Shown: positions 55,001 to 64,000 of the stretch, piece by piece | Layout: each line of letters opens with the position of its first letter | How positions within the stretch are numbered: position 1 is the first letter of the stretch | NCBI GenBank assembly: GCA_963662155.1 | Contig: OY759267.1 | Coordinates: forward strand, 31,414,976 to 31,478,975 | DNA length: 64,000 bases | Reading direction: 5' to 3' | DNA from: Lamellibrachia columna | Lineage: Eukaryota; Annelida; Polychaeta; Sabellida; Siboglinidae | The notes under the pieces: model-generated | Database searches by the model: none | Told to the model about the DNA's origin: nothing | The model's input: only the letters and a program-made list of their open reading frames with translations | Program-made: the position numbers and the translations under genes

Positions 55001-57331
55001 AACAACTGGCTATATAGAATTTGATTACAGAACACATGCTTGACTATTCCAAAAATTATGTTACAAGTTTATTCGAGTGAGCTAAAAAAGTGAGTGTATT
55101 CGAGTATCGTACTAGAATACAGACTGTCTCAAGCTGAAGTAGCTCATATATGTGTGTTCTGCCCACCACAGGTGGTGGTTCCTTGTGTATGTAAGCAACT
55201 CCAACAACTAGGTAGGACATAGATTTTTTGCATGAATGCATGATTTTCATTTACCTTTATCAACAGTCTAAATTAAAAAAAATTCTGCACAGTTACCATT
55301 TTTATTTGGGGTAAGACCACAGTTGACCTTCCTGTTTACTGTTTCACACGAATGTAGGGCACGCGAAATTGTGAAATTTGAACTTAATAAATTCATATTA
55401 TGTGACATGAGTGCCTTTGAGCATGAATATTTACAGGTTTGTTTATATATAGTGCATTTTTTTGAGAGTTTAACTGGCGGAGGGATTTATGGGAATTGTT
55501 CTGCTATGGGCCACGTGGGCGCATGAATACACGTCGGAAACTGCCAGCTGCTAACCCCACTGGGTTCATGTTGGATTGCTGAATCTGATGGTTTGTGGTA
55601 ACAGTGGCCGGTCTTGAAGCCACCAATTTTCATCTTAATTCCACCAGCAGGTGGACATTTCTCCTCACTCTTTCTACTACTACTACTATTACTACTACTA
55701 CTATCATGTGTTGTCTCCTCCATTTTGAAATCCCAGGTAAATCCAAGTAAAATTACTAATGAAAGTGACAAAACCGTTATCTGAATGCAAAGACGTCTAA
55801 TCCACCTCGGAAACCAGATGACAGTGACAGGAGACCAGTATATTAGGGGGGGTGGGGACATCTTAAAACTAGTGCAGCCTCCCTCTGATAAGTTACATCA
55901 AAGCAGAACAAGTCACATTATAATATAATTACTTAGCAGTCAACTTTTGTTTATTTCAGTTAATTTGACACAGTCACTTTTACTCAAGTCCATGTGAAGA
56001 GCACACATCTATTGGGAGTTGAGAAAATCCTGGACAGGCCCAGCTGTTATCTGATATGGCCTAGTGAGCTGACGTAACTGTTTCACATGGAAGGTGAGTT
56101 GTTTTTGAGGACTCCACTAAGTAGGTTATGTAATGTTATGCAATTCGACAAGTTGAGGTGTCTGGCTTTTCAGTAATCCACACTCAAAGGTGATATTTGG
56201 GTCTATTTACATAGGTGTATTTTGGCACCAGGTAAAAAATTATTATAACTTTCTGTATGGAATAACAACTGGCTATATAGAATTTGATTAGAGAACACAT
56301 GCTGGACTATTCCAAAAATTATGTTACAAGTTCATTCGAGTGAACTGAAAAAGTGAGTGTATTCGAGTATCGTACTAGAATACAGACTGTCTCAAGCTGA
56401 AGTAGCTCATATATGTGTGTTCTGCCCACCACAGGTGGTGGTTCATTGTGTATGTAAGCAACTCCAACAACTAGGTTGGACATAGATTTTTTGCATGAAT
56501 GCATGATTTTCATTTACCTTTATCAACAGTCTAAATTAAAAACAATTCTGCACAGTTACCATTTTTATTTGGGGTAAGACCACAGTTGACCTTCCTGTTT
56601 ACTGTTTCACACGAATGTAGGGCACGCGAAATTGTGAAATGTGAACTTAATAAATTAATATTATGTGACACGAGTGCCTTTGAGCATGAATATTCACAGG
56701 TTTGTTTATAGAAGCTATTGGCTGTGAAATAGTGCATTTTTTGGAGAGTTTAACTGGCGGAGGGATTTATGGGAATTTTTCTGCTATGGGCCACGTGGGC
56801 GCATGAATACACGTCGGAAACTGCCAGCAATCCTGAAGGAGTGGTTTGCACCACTCTGTCAAAGTCATCCTGGCTTAGCCGTGGCAACCAAACCCCACTG
56901 CTAACCCCACAGGGTTCATGTTGGATTGATGCATCTGATGGTTTGTGGTAACATTGGCCGGTCTTGAAGCCACCAATTTTCATCTTAATTCCACCAGCAG
57001 GTGGACATTTCTCCTCACTCTTTCTACTACTACTACTACTACTATCATGTGTTGTCTCCTCCATTTTGAAATCCCAGGTAAATCCAAGTAAAATTACTAA
57101 TGAAAGTGACAAAACCGTTATCTGAATGCAAAGACGTCTAATCCACCACGGAAACCAGATGACAGTGACAGGAGACCAGTATATTAGGGGGGTGGGGACA
57201 TCTTCAAACTAGTGCAGCCTCCCTCTGATAAGTTACATAAAAGCAGAACAAGTCACATTATAATTACTTAGTAGTCAACTTTTGTTTATTTCATTTAATT
57301 AGACACAGTCACCTTTACTCAAGTCCATGTG
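52064..57331. repeat. higher-order dimer within the macrosatellite (units 6-7 and 8-9)
   Basis: Units 6 and 8 share GGCTCCAGG, CTGTCTTTTCAG, GAGCTAAAAAAG and TTTTTTTGAGAG. Units 7 and 9 share a 17-bp insertion (AGAAGCTATTGGCTGTG, at 54111 and 56711), GTGAACTGAAAAAG and TGACACGAGTGCC. The pair has been duplicated as a ~2.6-kb block. Weaker links tie units 1 with 4 and 2 with 5 (AACTAAGTAGG, CAGCTTAATTCC, AAATCGAAG in units 2 and 5). Confidence 0.85.
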
Positions 57332-60239
57332 AAGAGCTCACATCTATTGGGAGTTGAGAAAATCCTGGACAGGCCCAGCTGTTATCTGATATGGTCTAGT
57401 GAGCTGACGTAACTGTTTCACATGGAAGGTGAGTTGTTTTTGAGGACTCCACTAAGTAGGTTATGTAATGTTATGCAATTCGACAAGTTGAGGTGTCTGG
57501 CTTTTCAGTAATCCACACTCAAAGGTGATATTTGGGTCTGTTTACATAGGTGTATTTTGGCACCAGGTAAAAAATTATTATAACTTTCAGTATGGAATAA
57601 CAACTGGCTATATAGAATTTGATTACAGAACACATGCAGGACTATTCCAAAAATTATGTTACAAGTTCATTCGAGTGAGCTGAAAAAGTGAGTGAATTCG
57701 AGTATCGTACTAGAATACAGACTGTCTCAAGCTGAAGTAGCTCATATATGTGTGTTCTGCCCACCACAGGTGGTGGTTCCTTGTGTATGTAAGCAACTCC
57801 AACAACTAGGTAGGAAATAGATTTTTTGCATGAATGCATGATTTTCATTTACCTTTATCAACAGTCTAAATTAAAAAAAATTCTGCACAGTTACCATTTT
57901 TATTTGGGGTAGGACCACAGTTGACCTTCCTGTTTACTGTTTCACACGAAAGTAGGGCACGCGAAATTGTGAAATGTGAACTTAATAAATTCATATTATG
58001 TTACATGAGTGCCTTTGAGTATGAATATTCACAGGTTTGTTTATATATAGTGCATTTTTTGGAGAGTTTAACTGGCGGAGGGATTTATGGGAATTGTTCT
58101 GATATGGGCCACGTGGGCGCATGAATACACGTCGGAAACTGCGAGCAATCCTGAAGGAGTGGTTTGCACCACTCTGTCAAAGTCATCCTGGCTTAGCCGT
58201 GGCAACCAAACCCCACTGCTAACCCCACTGGGTTCATGTTGGATTGTTGCATCTGATGGTTTGTGGTAACAATGGCCGGTCTTGAAGCCACCAATTTTCA
58301 TCTTAATTCCACCAGCAGGTGGACATTTCTCCTCACTCTTTCTACTACAACTACTACTACTATCATGTGTTTTCTCCTCCATTTTAAAATCCCAGGTAAA
58401 TCCAAGTAAAATTACTAATGAAAGTGACAAAACCGTTATCTGAATGCAAAGACGTCTAATCCACCTTAGAAACCAGATGACAGTGACAGGAGACCAGTAT
58501 ATTGGGGGGGGGGGGTGGGGACATCTTCAAACTAGTGCAGCCTCCCTCTGATAAGTTACATCAAAGCAGAACAAGTCACATTATAATATAATTACTTAGC
58601 AGTCAACTTTTGTTTATTTCAGTTAATTAGACACAGTCACCTTTACTCAAGTCCATGTGAAGAGCACACATCTATTGGGAGTTGAGAAAATCCTGGACAG
58701 GCCCAGCTCTTATCTGATATGGCCTAGTGAGCTGACGTAACTGTTTCACATGGAAGGTGAGTTGTTTTTGAGGACTCCACTAAGTAGGTTATGTAATGTT
58801 ATGCAATTCGACAAGTTGAGGTGTCTGTCTATTCAGTAATCCAAACTCAAAAGTGATATTTGGGTCTGTTTACATAGGTATATTGTGGCTCCAGATAAAA
58901 AATTATTATAACTTTCAGTATGGAATAACAACTGCCTATATAGAATTTGATTACAGAACACATGCTGGACTATTCCAAAAATTATGTTACAAGTTTATTC
59001 AAGTGAGCTGAAAAAGTGAGTGTACTCGAGTATCGTACTAGAATACAGACTGTCTCAAGCTGAAGTAGCTCATATATGTGTGTTCTGCCCACCAAAAGTG
59101 GTGGTTCCTTGTGTATGTAAGCAACTCCAACAACTAGGTAGGACATAGATTTTTTTGCATGAATGCATGATTTTCATTTACCTTTATCAACAGTCTAAAT
59201 TAAATTTTTGTCTGCACAATTACCATTTTTATTTGGGGTAAGACCACAGTTGACCTTCCTGTTTACTGTTTCACACGAATGTAGGGCACGCGAAATTGTG
59301 AAATGTGAACTTAATAAATTCATATTATGTGACATGAGTGCCTTTGAGCATGAATATTCACAGGTTTGTTTATATATAGTGCATTTTTTGGAGAGTTTAA
59401 CTGGCGGAGGGATTGATGGGAATTGTTCTGCTATGGGCCACGTGGGCGCATGAATACACGTCGGAAACTGCCAGCAATCCTGAAGGAGTGGTTTGCACCA
59501 CTCTGTCAAAGTCATCCTGGCTTAGCCGTGGCAACCAAACCCCACTGCTAACCCCACTGGGTTCATGTTGGATTGCAGCATCTGATGGTTTGTGGTAACA
59601 GTGGCCGGTCTTGAAACCACCAATTTTCATCTTAATTCCACCAGCAGGTGGACATTTCTCCTCACTCTTTCTACTACTACTACTACTACTACTATCATGT
59701 GTTGTCTCCTCCATTTTAAAATCCCAGGTAAATCCAAGTAAAAGTACTAATGAAAGTGACAAAACCGTTATCTGAATGCATTGACGTCTAATCCACCTGA
59801 GAAACCAGATGACAGTGACAGGAGACCAGTATATTAGGGGGTGGGGTGGGGACATCTTCAAACTAGTGCAGTCTCCCTCTGATAAGTTACATCAAAGCAG
59901 AACAAGTCACATTATAATATAATTACTTAGCAGTCAACTTTTGTTTATTTCAGTTAATTAGACACAGTCACCTTTACTCAAGTCCATATGAAGAGCACAC
60001 ATCTATTGGGAGTTGAGAAAATCCTGGACAGGCCCAGCTGTTATCTGATATGGCCTAGTGAGCTGGCGTAACTGTTTCACAGGGAAGGTGAGTTGTTTAT
60101 GAGGACTCCACTAAGTAGGTTATGTAATGTTATGCAATTCGACAAGTTGCTGTGTCTGGGTTTTCAGTAATCCACACTCAAAGGTGATATTTGGGTCTGT
60201 TTACATAGGTGTATTGTGGCACCAGGTAAAAAAATATAC

Positions 60240-60760
60240 TTTCCTTTTCAGATTTTTCAAAATGTTTCTGTCCAACATGACTCCCTCTACCTTTCCCCGA
60301 GCATTCGCTCCCTGTTGTATCCGGCATCGCATTTCTACCTCTGAATGCTCATCCTTATTAACCATTCCTCCAAGTTACACAAAGCCATCCACTTGGTTGA
60401 ACTCCTCATCATCCAAACTAATGTTCAAGTCCTCTCTCTGATGTCAAACACACATCTCTTCTGTCTTCTCCCGGCTCATTATCGGTCCGTGCTTCTTGAA
60501 CATCCCCTTCCATTGCTCCAACACTTCCTGTAGTTCTTGTTTTTTGTCTGCTATCATGGCCAGATCGTTTGCATACATCACCTTCCTGAGAACATCCTTC
60601 ATGCTGATCTTCCTGCTGATTAGTGCCACCACCATGATAAAGAGTAAAGGGTCATTTCCTTGCCTCTAACCGATGTTAACTTTAAACTCTTCCGACAACC
60701 CATATCCAACCACAACTCTTGTTTTTGTTCTCAGGAACATGACAGTTATGGGTGTTGCAC
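60240..60760 (-). mobile_element. decayed RTE-type LINE reverse transcriptase fragment
   Basis: The minus-strand frame 60444-60635 reads VVALISRKISMKDVLRKVMY, ANDLAMIADKKQELQEVLEQ and WKGMFKKHGPIMSREKTEEM. It is the RT catalytic palm and thumb start, but the YADD box is YAND. Upstream and downstream pieces continue in other frames (to about 60730 and 60245). It abuts the last partial macrosatellite unit. Confidence 0.8.
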
Positions 60761-60930
60761 GCCATGACACAGAACTGACTAAATACCACCAACTCATTAC
60801 AAAGTCAGACTCCCAGATAAGTCAGGCTCCCAGATAACTTATTTTGTAATTTCTGTAAACTATTATAATGATCAAACTACAACACTGACTGATATGTATT
60901 GCCTGTATAGACTTGATATCATCATTCCAG

Positions 60931-61103
60931 GTGCCACCATCAAACCTCAGTCACAAAAGTCAGTACACAACATGACTACATCAGTGGACGACACAGAGCC
61001 ATTCGATTACACAACAATTGACGTACCAGCAGTAAAGACGTCACGACAGGACGGCGTCGGTGTCACCTGGGACAAACCACACAAGGATGAGAACATCGAC
61101 AGC
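60931..61103 (+). CDS. isolated first-coding-exon candidate, product unknown
   Basis: A strong acceptor (ATATCATCATTCCAG) and a perfect donor (GACAGC|GTAAGT). ATG at 60972 gives 44 codons, MTTSVDDTEPFDYTTIDVPA, then VKTSRQDGVGVTWDKPHKDE and NIDS, ending in phase 0. The polar, acidic reading looks like the cytosolic N-terminus of a larger protein (for example a transporter), but no family can be named. The gene would continue rightward, and no convincing second exon was found. Confidence 0.45.
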
Positions 61104-61529
61104 GTAAGTTCTTGGCTCATGCTGATTATTGCACTCACAGCCAAGTCAGTCTTTACGCAGACATTACAGCTTACTTGAAGTGTAAAGCGATTGAAGTACT
61201 CACAGCCCTTGCATTAAAAACACGCGCGAAGGAGTTGTAGACCGAACTGCCCCAGGTATATGGGTAGCTGTCTTGCCCCAGGGGGCACCAAGATGGCTTT
61301 TTGGGGTATTTTTACTGCTGCATGTTGATCCTTTTATGGTCGTCGGCACACTGCTTCAAATGTTCATCCTATCATTCCACTAGTATTCAACAGGTGTGTA
61401 ATATAGATGTAATGTTTGGTCGAATTATATATATTTTTTTAATGGAACCATTGGTTGATTCAGACAGAAAAGGAAGCATTTAAGTAGACAGGTTTTCTTA
61501 CACCTATGTGTAACAAGATATTTGTAAAA

Positions 61530-61680
61530 AAAATGTGTAACATATTCACATGGCCTGCATTAAAAGAAACTGTAGAAAATTTGACCCATTCATTTATTGG
61601 CTTTTGGGATGATGAAATGACGACATCTGTTAATATCATTGTTGTGCATCAATCAGCTGAGATTTTCCCAGAATCATATG
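61530..61680 (+). CDS. weak exon candidate (MCNIFTWPALKETVENLTHS...)
   Basis: A frame open from 61506 ends with FWDDEMTTSVNIIVVHQSAE and IFPESYG immediately before GTAAGTGAGC, a consensus donor. The 5' border is unclear, and splicing to the CAG at about 61884 gives an early stop. A second open stretch without introns (61886-62056) follows. Either could be part of a decayed gene. Confidence 0.25.
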
Positions 61681-62059
61681 GTAAGTGAGCAAGGAATATA
61701 TATTTAGACTGAATTAATATTACACCATTAATTAATTCAATACTATGCGGGAAAGTTCATTTTGGCAAAAGTGTACCCTGTACGTGAAAACGCCCACATA
61801 CAAATGTATTTATTATTACCTTTGTTAAATTTAATTTATATAAATGTTATAACTTATTGTATTATTAAAAAAAATACCGTTGCAGTCGACGGTCCAACAT
61901 AATGAAGATATTGCCATATGGTTTCTCCTGGAAGTGTTTAAGGACAATCAATGCAGACTGTTCTGGCGACACAGCAAATGATCAAGTGTTGACTGAATTA
62001 ATACCATTCATTGAACCATGTATAGGTGCTAAATCTGTTATTGACCAGACTTGAGCGGA

Positions 62060-63720
62060 TCTACACACTGGGTAGTGGGTCCAGGAAGTGTATGGAAGGA
62101 GACCATTTTCTTGCTGAAGCTATCTGCCGCATTTGATACCATTGGTCACAGGACAACTTATTATAAGTGTGTCAATGTGGTGTGGCATATCTGGAACAGA
62201 GCTGGTTCTCATAATATTTAACTGATAGATGCAAAAGAATGAAGATAGCGAATTGTTTCTCAGCTACGCTCCCTACTTCATCTGGGCCTTTGGCTTGGAT
62301 GGCAAATCTTGTTAAATCTTGTTAAATGTTAGTAGCTGTCTCGAATCATCTCTTTCTTCACCAATTTCGTCCGACTGGCTGTCAACGCAATGCATTTCTA
62401 CCTATCTAGATGAGATCAGCTTTTACAGAGAACACCACATGAAGCACGCAGCGTGTGCTATTGATATACAACGTATGTTGAAGCAGATAACATGCACTCC
62501 AACACGGATGTAGCTCACGAAATGCTATCTTGCACACTCCTCCATATTTCTCCAATTGATCATTCTTCGGTCATGGTAGGCCGTACACCGTATACCAATT
62601 TTTGGAAGAAGAATCACCAACTTCGCATGGATTGCTATATAAGACACGCTAAATGCAAGAACTGCCCGCATGCTGGCTGGTAAACAGGAATGAACCATTG
62701 TGGTCTGTTGTCTGTGCTGGCGGAAGTAATCAACGAACTACGACACGCATTGTCCATGCGCTCGGACGGCGTTGTCCTGTTTGCATAACATAATCTATTG
62801 CACCACCACGCCTTGACACCTGTCAACGCCCTGAATGACGTTGTAATCCTCACTTAGAAGCGCAATTTCTATGTCGCAACATGGTTACACCAAAAAATAA
62901 TAGTACGCATCAGTTAGTGTACGTTCAGTGTTCAAAGTGTTTTACACTTCACCCCTAGCGCATCTGTTGATTCCAACTCCATCTCGACTTCTTAGGGAAG
63001 CACTCAGTCATGCTGCAGTTACTGCTCGAAGACCATTCGTACGTATAATCACCACTGCATATAGCCAGATACTCATTCATACAAACGAATGAGCTGTGGC
63101 AACGTTCGGTGAAACAAATTGACAAAGCTTCGAAACGGCAGCAAGACGGTTCAAGCTAGGGTTTTCACGACTGGGAGCCTGACGTTCTATCTGGAACGTT
63201 GTCACGCCCCATTCGATGGGAGAGAAGGAGAAGGGTCAGAGAAGAAGCGAGGAAGGGAGAGGAGGCAGCGCGGGAGGGAGATATGCCGTTTGTTTGTTAA
63301 TGCAGACATGTACAAGTGTTTAGCAATATTTAATATGGCCATGGTTCGCACCACGCTGTAGCTTACTCATGCGCGCATCTTACTGCTAACACTAGTACGA
63401 AAAGTAAAATAATAAACCGCGCAAAAACAAATGTTGCAACATAGGCCTCTATAGCTCAATGCGCATACCAGCTCATATCACGGCATGTGGCTTTTATTAA
63501 ACGTCGGCAGGGAAGCGTGTCTGCGTATCAGTGTTTGTTACACACGTGTATCCTGGTACAAAGTCAACACTTGTGTCGCACGCGGTGTCTTTGATGGGGA
63601 GCGTTGAATGCTATATCAAAGATGATTGATTGTTTGCTATAATGTTTACATCATCTAACATGTGTCCTGGAACGAAACTAGCATTGGTATCGCATCAAAG
63701 AGACGTCGGAGTCGTGCATC
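62060..63720. other. intergenic, no gene seen
   Basis: Mixed composition, with a purine-rich GAGAGGAGGCAG tract near 63220-63285. No exon, element or RNA gene could be supported. Confidence 0.45.
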
Positions 63721-63726
63721 AGTGCT

Positions 63727-64000
63727 TCACTTGACCTGGATGGAGGCAGAGTCTTGTAAGAGCAGTTGCTGTACACGTGGGCGAAAGGATGAAGATTGGG
63801 TGACGTCGAGCAAGACAAATATGTATTTGGGCAGCGGTTTGATGCTGCCGAGCGCCGTCGTCATGAGTTCGCTGTCGTCGATGAACTGTCGCATCAAACA
63901 TACGACCACATTGTCGCCGTTGTCGAAGCCTCCTATTTTCGAGGCGCCGACGTCGTCGCGATCACCGACGTAGAGAGGCAATCCCCACTCGTCTTCGACG
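63727..64000 (-). CDS. GC-rich ORF running off the window, unknown product
   Basis: The minus-strand frame is open from the window edge (reading VEDEWGLPLYVGDRDDVGAS, then KIGGFDNGDNVVVCLMRQFI, then DDSELMTTALGSIKPLPKYI and FVLLDVTQ) to a stop at 63727. The strong GC3 bias matches the Polinton-like block at 42-45 kb and not the local DNA, and it lies on the same strand. The last ~20 codons look like spurious read-through. It may be the C-terminal end of another Polinton-type or independent gene; I do not recognise it. Confidence 0.45.
   Translation of the reverse strand, partial: VEDEWGLPLYVGDRDDVGASKIGGFDNGDNVVVCLMRQFIDDSELMTTALGSIKPLPKYIFVLLDVTQSSSFRPRVQQLLLQDSASIQVK

Larger units (their letters stand above)
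45451..60236. repeat. macrosatellite: 11 full units plus a stub of ~1.33 kb, head to tail
   Basis: Unit starts (AAGAGCACACATCTATTGGG): 45451, 46774, 48094, 49415, 50741, 52064, 53397, 54734, 55997, 57332, 58660, and a 246-bp stub from 59991. Unit lengths are 1320-1337 bp except unit 8 (1263 bp, with a 74-bp deletion at 55548). Units differ by a few percent, so homogenisation is recent. A CATGTG hexamer is shared at the left junction with the Polinton block. The right junction is with an RTE-like LINE fragment. Each unit contains a minus-strand ORF, a (CTA)n triplet run, the hairpin-forming CCACCACAGGTGGTGG, and a CCACGTGG E-box palindrome. Confidence 0.97.

Overview
This looks like AT-rich nuclear DNA from a marine invertebrate, most likely a lophotrochozoan such as a mollusc. 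That placement is an inference. It rests on intron-containing genes with GT-AG borders, many decayed CR1/jockey-type and RTE-type LINEs, a piggyBac element, a Polinton/Maverick capsid block, a DUF4806-type gene and a His-Me finger (I-PpoI-like) nuclease gene. There is no bacterial-style gene organisation and no rRNA or convincing tRNA gene.

Layout. 1-7.4 kb: low-complexity DNA, three (TA)n tracts (two at the centre of inverted repeats), a decayed LINE, and a split minus-strand gene whose exons read as the N-terminal half of a serpin. 7.7-18.4 kb: a mosaic of repeats, with three copies of a pogo-like non-autonomous transposon (one split by a LINE), a complete hAT-type MITE with an 8-bp target duplication, a large tandem duplication carrying a tRNA-SINE-like head, and four LINE fragments. 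18-31 kb: many minisatellites, a candidate solo LTR, and a two-exon, apparently intact piggyBac transposase. A 0.3-kb direct duplication here holds four RFX/X-box-like palindromes. 31-36 kb: a LINE ORF1 remnant, a CpG-rich duplicated stretch, a 272-bp satellite and a pogo/Tigger-like MITE.

36.3-41.7 kb: a multi-exon DUF4806-family gene (with a His/Asp-repeat exon upstream) followed by an intact one-exon His-Me finger endonuclease gene. 41.7-45.45 kb: a GC-rich island with five overlapping minus-strand genes of a Polinton/adintovirus-like virion module: small membrane protein, penton-like minor capsid protein, pVI/pX-like basic protein (frame broken at a G7 run), double-jelly-roll major capsid protein, and adenain-like protease (Asp position replaced by Cys). 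No polymerase, integrase or packaging ATPase is visible, so this is a morphogenesis-only fragment.

45.45-60.24 kb: the most striking structure, 11 full copies plus a stub of a ~1.33-kb unit in head-to-tail tandem, abutting the capsid block with only about 30 bp before its first start codon. Each unit carries a minus-strand ORF of about 120 codons with a variable serine triplet run. Variant sites show higher-order duplication (units 6-7 and 8-9). 60.2-64 kb: an RTE-like LINE fragment, one or two isolated exons, and a GC-rich minus-strand ORF running off the end of the window.
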